Assembly (NCBI RefSeq): GCF_034190915.1
Contig: NW_026947502.1
Coordinates: forward strand, 33,758,785 to 33,822,784
From: Cavia porcellus
Lineage: Eukaryota > Chordata > Mammalia > Rodentia > Caviidae
DNA: 64,000 nt
Direction of reading: 5' to 3'
Shown: positions 59,735-64,000 of the stretch, piece by piece
Layout: every line of letters starts with the position of its first letter
How positions within the stretch are numbered: the first letter of the stretch is position 1
Notes under the pieces: generated by a model
Seen by the model: the letters and a program-made list of their open reading frames with translations, nothing else
Told to the model about the DNA's origin: nothing
The model's database searches: none
Made by a program: the position numbers and the translations under genes

Positions 59735-59925
59735 TAGCACAGCTATGAACACTGTCCTACTACAGACAGGCTGTGTGATTGCAGACAAGTCGCTGTGACA
59801 CTCTGGGTAAGTTTCCTCATGCTTGAAGTCAAGATAAATCATAATATTTACCTTCCTAGGCTCCCGTAAAGATTAAATGAGATAATATGTGTGGTGTGGC
59901 TGCCACAGAGCAGATTTTAAAAATC
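59735..59925 (+). mobile_element. MIR SINE
   Basis: MIR core and tail: 'ggctgtgtgattgcagacaag', 'agtttcctcatgcttgaagtc', TAAAGATTAAATGAGATAAT. Confidence 0.7.
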
Positions 59926-60029
59926 TAGTTTCTATTTGGAAGTACTACTTCATAGTACTTTTCTATAAAAGTAGAAAATCTTATTTTAAAGTTTCTTTTT
60001 CTGTGATTAACACAGTGATACATTTTCAT

Positions 60030-60272
60030 TGACAGGCAATGTGGAGAAGGAGATAAGAAACATCGAGTTCAAATTCAGCTCTATTTTTTTAACTGCTGTT
60101 CAACCATGAACAAGTTACTTAACTCCCTGACTTTATCTTTTATAGCCATTAAATCAGGATAACAGTATTTCTGAAGTTATGGCCTGCTGTGAAAATTAAG
60201 TAAAATAATCTGCATCGTGTATTTTTGATATAAAGTTCCCGGCACATTGTAAGGACTCTGTAAACATTATTA
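60030..60272 (+). mobile_element. MIR SINE
   Basis: MIR pattern: 'gagttcaaattcagctctat', ACCATGAACAAGTTACTTAA, 'gccattaaatcaggataacag' and GGCACATTGTAAGGACTCTG. Confidence 0.72.
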
Positions 60273-60299
60273 CATGTATCATGCTCACTGAAATTGTAA

Positions 60300-60835
60300 A
60301 GAAATACAAAAACAAGAAAGGTAAAATAACTTGTAATACTATAACCCACAAACATTTTAGACTCTTCTTACCTAAGTTTGTATCAATATTTATAACTAAA
60401 TCGGGGTCACACAAAATAAACTGTCACACTGTTTAATTTTATATAATTATTATTAAAACATTATGCAAAAAGATTCTATAATATTCCATATAATGGTAGT
60501 GCAGAGTGCCTGCTACATGAATAGTTAGCTACTAGGGAAGAAGGACGGGAGACAATATCTAATTATAAAGTGTTAGCTAGGAGTAGACAGATGTATTTTG
60601 TTTCATTTTACATTTTTCTTAATGCCAATTAAACTGAACACTTTTTCATGTTAATTGCCTACATTTCTTTTATAAAGTATTTTGCTAATATCTTTATAGA
60701 GAAGTAGGTGATTTTCATGTATTACAGCAACATTTTCTTTGACTTATTTGTGGTAACATTTTTAATTTGTATATGTTTTGATTTTGACAGTATTTTCTGT
60801 TTGGGTTTCTTTTTCTTCTTCAATTATTACATGTC
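60300..60835 (+). mobile_element. Old L1 LINE 3' fragment
   Basis: Old L1 3' pattern: 'aaaataacttgtaatactata', ATAATATTCCATATAATGG and CACTTTTTCATGTTAATTGC. No protein-coding portion. Confidence 0.55.
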
Positions 60836-61053
60836 TTTGATCCATCATAATTACATGCATTATGTAGTGGGTACAAGTACATGACACATCTGAGGTCTTT
60901 TTCATCCCCTTTCCTCTTTATCTGTTGGTCTCCCCATCTGCAAAGGCTCCAGGAGATACTATTGAATTTTAGTGTAGCCACACGATTTTAATTTTAAGAC
61001 CTACTGTTAGTACGGGTAGATGACCGTTAAACCATGTTTCTTTGTGTTACTTG

Positions 61054-61055
<2 letters not shown>

Positions 61056-61097
<42 letters not shown>
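61056..61097. repeat. (CA)n microsatellite
   Basis: An uninterrupted CA run of about 40 bases. Confidence 0.97.
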
Positions 61098-61098
<1 letters not shown>

Positions 61099-61796
61099 CT
61101 CCCGAGTGCTCAGCAGTTCAATAAATGTGATTTGATGGTCAGCACAGAAAGACTACCTAACTTAAAGCATCTTTCAAGGTCTTTCAGCATCATCTCTGTA
61201 GAGTAATTCCTTTTGTGGAATATGACATATGACAAAGGTCTACCAACAACTGTCCAGGATGGCTTCTGACTTCTGAGTTCTGGTGCACTGCTCTGTCTAC
61301 CATGTCCTTTCTTTCTATTCAAAGGGGAAAGCAACTCTTCTTCCTCAGAGCTTGAGTCAGCAGTCCTTGTCACACTGTGACTCAGAGGAACACAGGGTGT
61401 TGCTGCCTTCCTGTGGTTGACAGTGACCTGTCACAGAACCAGACCGTACATTAAAGCAAAACCCCCACAGCCCAGGAGAGGACATCTATCTGGCATATGT
61501 CTCTGTTATCATAATGCCACTCAGGTCAGCAATTACCCTTCTCACCTCATAAATTCTCTTTCATACCACGGTTTTTGTTCTCTGCGTATGTTCTTTAAAA
61601 CCTAGCTGGTTAGAAAAGAGCTTCCCAGGCTGCATGAGCCATTGCAGAGCCAGTGTACTCAGCAAAGTGTTGATCAATATCAAGCCTCGTTGGCTGTGTC
61701 CTAGCCTGACTTGAACCATCAGTTTATCCAGTTTGTCTCTGTTTCCTTGGACACACTCTTTAGTAACTTTCCAGGACTCCATATAATCCCAATTTT

Positions 61797-61889
61797 TTTT
61801 TTTTTTTTGATCGGTACCAGGGATCAAACTCAGGACCATGCGCTTGCAAGGCAGGCGCTTATACTGCTGAGTTAAGTCCCAGCCCCTAA
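61797..61889 (-). mobile_element. ID SINE (tRNA-derived)
   Basis: In reverse, a T-run (the A-tail) is followed by GGTACCAGGGATCAAACTCA and ends CAGCCCC. The direct repeat AATCCCAATTTT at 61785-61796 and 61890-61901 is its target duplication. On the minus strand the tRNA-like A box is degraded. Confidence 0.92.
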
Positions 61890-62149
61890 AATCCCAATTT
61901 TATTCCTGCTTTCTAGCAATCCCTTCTTGTATTGCTGCTTCCTTATTTTCCCAGCTTCTGAATGTCAGAGGTTCCAGCTTAGTCACTAGTCCTCTGCTTT
62001 TCTTCCCAAATTCACATCCAAAGAGAGCACATCAACAGCTTAGTCCTTAGAGCCAACTACAGGACGCTGATTCTCAAACGCTTACAAGTTCAACTGAGCC
62101 TAACATTCAGACCAGTATTCTCAACTATCAACTCTTGGGCTTTTAACAT

Positions 62150-62905
62150 TTCCTGAAATAGACACCAAACCTTTCCCTCAGATGTGCTTCTCCTTCCACA
62201 ACCCCATCAAAATAGAGCCAGCACTCAACTGCACTTAATACATTCTATACCACCATCCTGGGCCCAGCCTTCAGCACCCCCACCTGTACTATAGCAAACC
62301 TGCTGAAAAATATTATCACTTCTTCCATAGTATTCCCTTTAAAATGTCTCAGCAGAGTAGGCAGGAAGGAAGCACAGTACTCCTCACCACCCTTACTCAG
62401 AATAAAAAGTCCTTACTGTGTCCTTATGGCCCCACAATCTCTCTCTTCTCAATGCAAGGCACTTTCTCCACTGTTCACTGTCCTCCAGAGGTTTCAGGGA
62501 TTCCTCAAATGTGCCACACACATACCCTTTTTCAGTCTCTGAATCTGCCAGTCCCTCTTCCCAAGGTCCTTTGGTCTGAATCCTCATTTGCTTCTGGTCT
62601 TTCCTCACTGTAACCTTCCTGGGGAGGCCTTCCTTGGCTCCATTTAAAGTGTCAGCTCCACCACAAAACAAATCCAAAATAAAATGTCAAATCCACCTTT
62701 TAGACTTCCTTTTGTGGCTTTATTTCTTTCTTTTTCATCCTAACATTAATGATACCCACACTCTACTTTTCACTAAATTTTAACATGCCCTCCTCACCAG
62801 AATCTAAGCTCCACCACCACAGCCACTGGCTTCTGTTGCATCTGTAGTACTAGCACAGTGTCCAGCCTGTAGCAGGCTCTTAATAGCTACTGTCCATGAC
62901 TGGAC
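62150..62905 (+). mobile_element. L2 LINE 3' region, long copy
   Basis: The longest L2 copy here: 'ctcagaataaaaagtccttac' near 62400, CTTCCTGGGGAGGCCTTCCT near 62615, 'caccagaatctaagctccacc' near 62800, and ACAGTGTCCAGCCTGTAGCA at the end. The left edge is uncertain. Confidence 0.62.
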
Positions 62906-62929
62906 AGACGGATAGATGATGAAAACCTT

Positions 62930-63005
62930 TATAAATAAAAAAGAGATGGAGGCTTAGAGTAGTTAGAAAACTTGCTCCAAGTTGGAATTAGAAATGAGAA
63001 TCAGT
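62930..63005 (-). mobile_element. MIR SINE fragment
   Basis: Reverse MIR core: GATGGAGGCTTAGAGTAG followed by 'cttgctccaagttgg'. Confidence 0.5.
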
Positions 63006-63399
63006 TTTATAAGGAGGCCTCCACTTATAATAGTGTAGATGTGAATTGTGGTGTTGAGATAGCGTTGCTACCAACAGAAATTAGATTTTAACAAGGCCCA
63101 CTCTGTTTTACAATGTGACAGCAGAGTTTTCCAACAGGAGAGTCTTCAGAATGGAGTCTCTAGGGGAAGGAGAATGTAACATCAATATCAAAGCAAGGTT
63201 CTGTTGAGTTACTCAGGAAGGGAAAAAGGCATTAGGCAGACAATGACTAACACTGAGTGAGATATAAGTGAAGTGTCTGATGGACAGAAAAGGGAAAGAA
63301 TTATTTCATCTTAAAAAAGAGATGAGAAGGGCTGGACTGGCAGAAAAGTATGGTGCACGTCTAGGGGCCTCACGAACGGAATGTGATTACAAAACAAAA

Positions 63400-63740
63400 C
63401 AATCTTAATAAGATCACAGCTGATAATGAACCTGCTACACAACTCAGAAACGATGTTAAGATTTTAATAAGCATACCCCAATGAGCATTCAGTCAATTTC
63501 ACAAATGCCCATTTTCATCATTAAATTCAAAGGGGGGAGGAGGGCTGCTTTACCCAGCTCTTTCTAAATTAATAATGTGCTTCATTCCTGCTATGCCTCA
63601 GAAACAAAGCTGCTGTAACATTTCAAGCTGTTTTGGGGAAATTTTTAATATTCTCCCTGCTAATATAAACAGAACCTTATTAACTAAGTCCCAGAGATGC
63701 CATATTTGGGACTTCGTCCAGGCCCTCATGCCAATTTCAA
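63400..63740. promoter_or_regulatory. Candidate conserved non-coding element
   Basis: Repeat-free, with CACAGCTGATAATGAAC, CTTTCTAAATTAATAATG, CATCATTAAATTC and TTTTTAATATTCTCCC. It looks like a conserved AT-type enhancer block. Conservation untested. Confidence 0.33.
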
Positions 63741-64000
63741 TGTTAACTTTTGAAAATATCTCATGTACACACCTCATTTGAACAAGGCAATATAAACCTT
63801 CCCCTAGAAAAAAAGAAAGAGAAACCAAGTAATTCTCCTTAGCCCACTGAGAAAGGCCACTTAATCCTGATTTGGATAGACCACAATAAATGGTATACAC
63901 TGTCTCTTCTTCACTGTTTTCATAGTATCCACTCCTCCTCAGGTCCAAAGAAACTTACAGCTCCATTCCATGATGGTGGTGTTGGGGAGGGGGGTTGAAC

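Larger units (their letters stand above)
14702..64000 (-). other. SPOCK1: SPOCK1 intron upstream of the exon (partial)
   Basis: This is the intron preceding the 115-bp exon in transcription order. It runs from the acceptor to the window end, so it exceeds 49 kb. I looked on the minus strand for the short preceding exon, which should encode an aromatic- and aspartate-rich stretch ending just before the alanine codon, and did not find it. A short exon could still have been missed by eye. Confidence 0.8.
54145..64000. other. Intron, unique sequence with old repeats
   Basis: 54785-56035, 56335-57538, 57615-58838, 58871-59095, 59240-59735 and 61098-61785 look unique or too decayed to name. No exon, RNA gene or promoter recognised. 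Confidence 0.5.

Noticed and set aside
61110..61373. Minus-strand frame with an acidic serine/glutamate-rich start
   Set aside because: It looked exon-like, but I recognise no protein, there is no convincing splice pair, and it ends in an ordinary stop near a CA tract.
1..64000. CRISPR array, operon, phage or other prokaryotic-type system
   Set aside because: Spliced exon, SINEs, LINEs and microsatellites show a mammalian nuclear intron; no spaced direct-repeat array exists.

Overview
The window is ordinary mammalian nuclear DNA, almost certainly from a rodent. The short interspersed elements point there: B1 (7SL-derived) copies near 11.4, 17.9 and 40.3 kb, a B1 fused to a degenerate ID unit (B1-dID type) near 12.1 kb, and tRNA-derived ID elements near 21.3 and 61.8 kb. 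The B1-dID fusion and the small number of young SINEs fit a squirrel-, dormouse- or beaver-related rodent better than a mouse or rat. The species cannot be fixed from this window alone.

The only protein-coding segment I can support is one 115-bp exon on the minus strand, 14587-14701. Its 37 whole codons read as the start of the follistatin-like module of testican-1 (SPOCK1), a secreted calcium-binding proteoglycan. It has a strong GTGAGG donor, a CAG acceptor, a pyrimidine tract and a branch-point match. The gene runs right to left, so 14702-64000 is the intron upstream of this exon (at least 49.3 kb shown) and 1-14586 the intron downstream (at least 14.6 kb shown). I found no other testican exon. 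Very large introns are a known property of SPOCK1.

The rest is intron. 0-12 kb: a 69-bp direct repeat, a decayed MaLR provirus (about 4.0-5.9 kb), an L2 copy, an AT microsatellite beside a duplicated 28-mer and a perfect palindrome, an LTR-like copy, and an old L1 3' end carrying a B1. 12-20 kb: B1-dID, CA tracts, the exon, MIR/L2 fragments and a homeobox-motif-rich AT block at 18.9-19.1 kb. 20-32 kb: a reverse MaLR with an ID insertion, AT and GT microsatellites, and local duplications at 29.5-32.0 kb. 32-52 kb: many MIR, L2 and MaLR pieces between blocks that look like conserved non-coding sequence, with a CpG-dense patch at 51.4 kb. 52-64 kb: a decayed ERVL internal fragment, LTR-like, L1 and L2 copies, a perfect 12-bp hairpin and a second ID element.

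I found no novel multi-gene system, CRISPR array, RNA gene or intact mobile-element gene. The points most worth a second look are candidate regulatory blocks in the SPOCK1 introns, unexplained local duplications, and a short terminal-inverted-repeat element present three times. Repeat family names come from recognised consensus features, not a database search. Edges of old repeats are approximate, usually to within some tens of bases.
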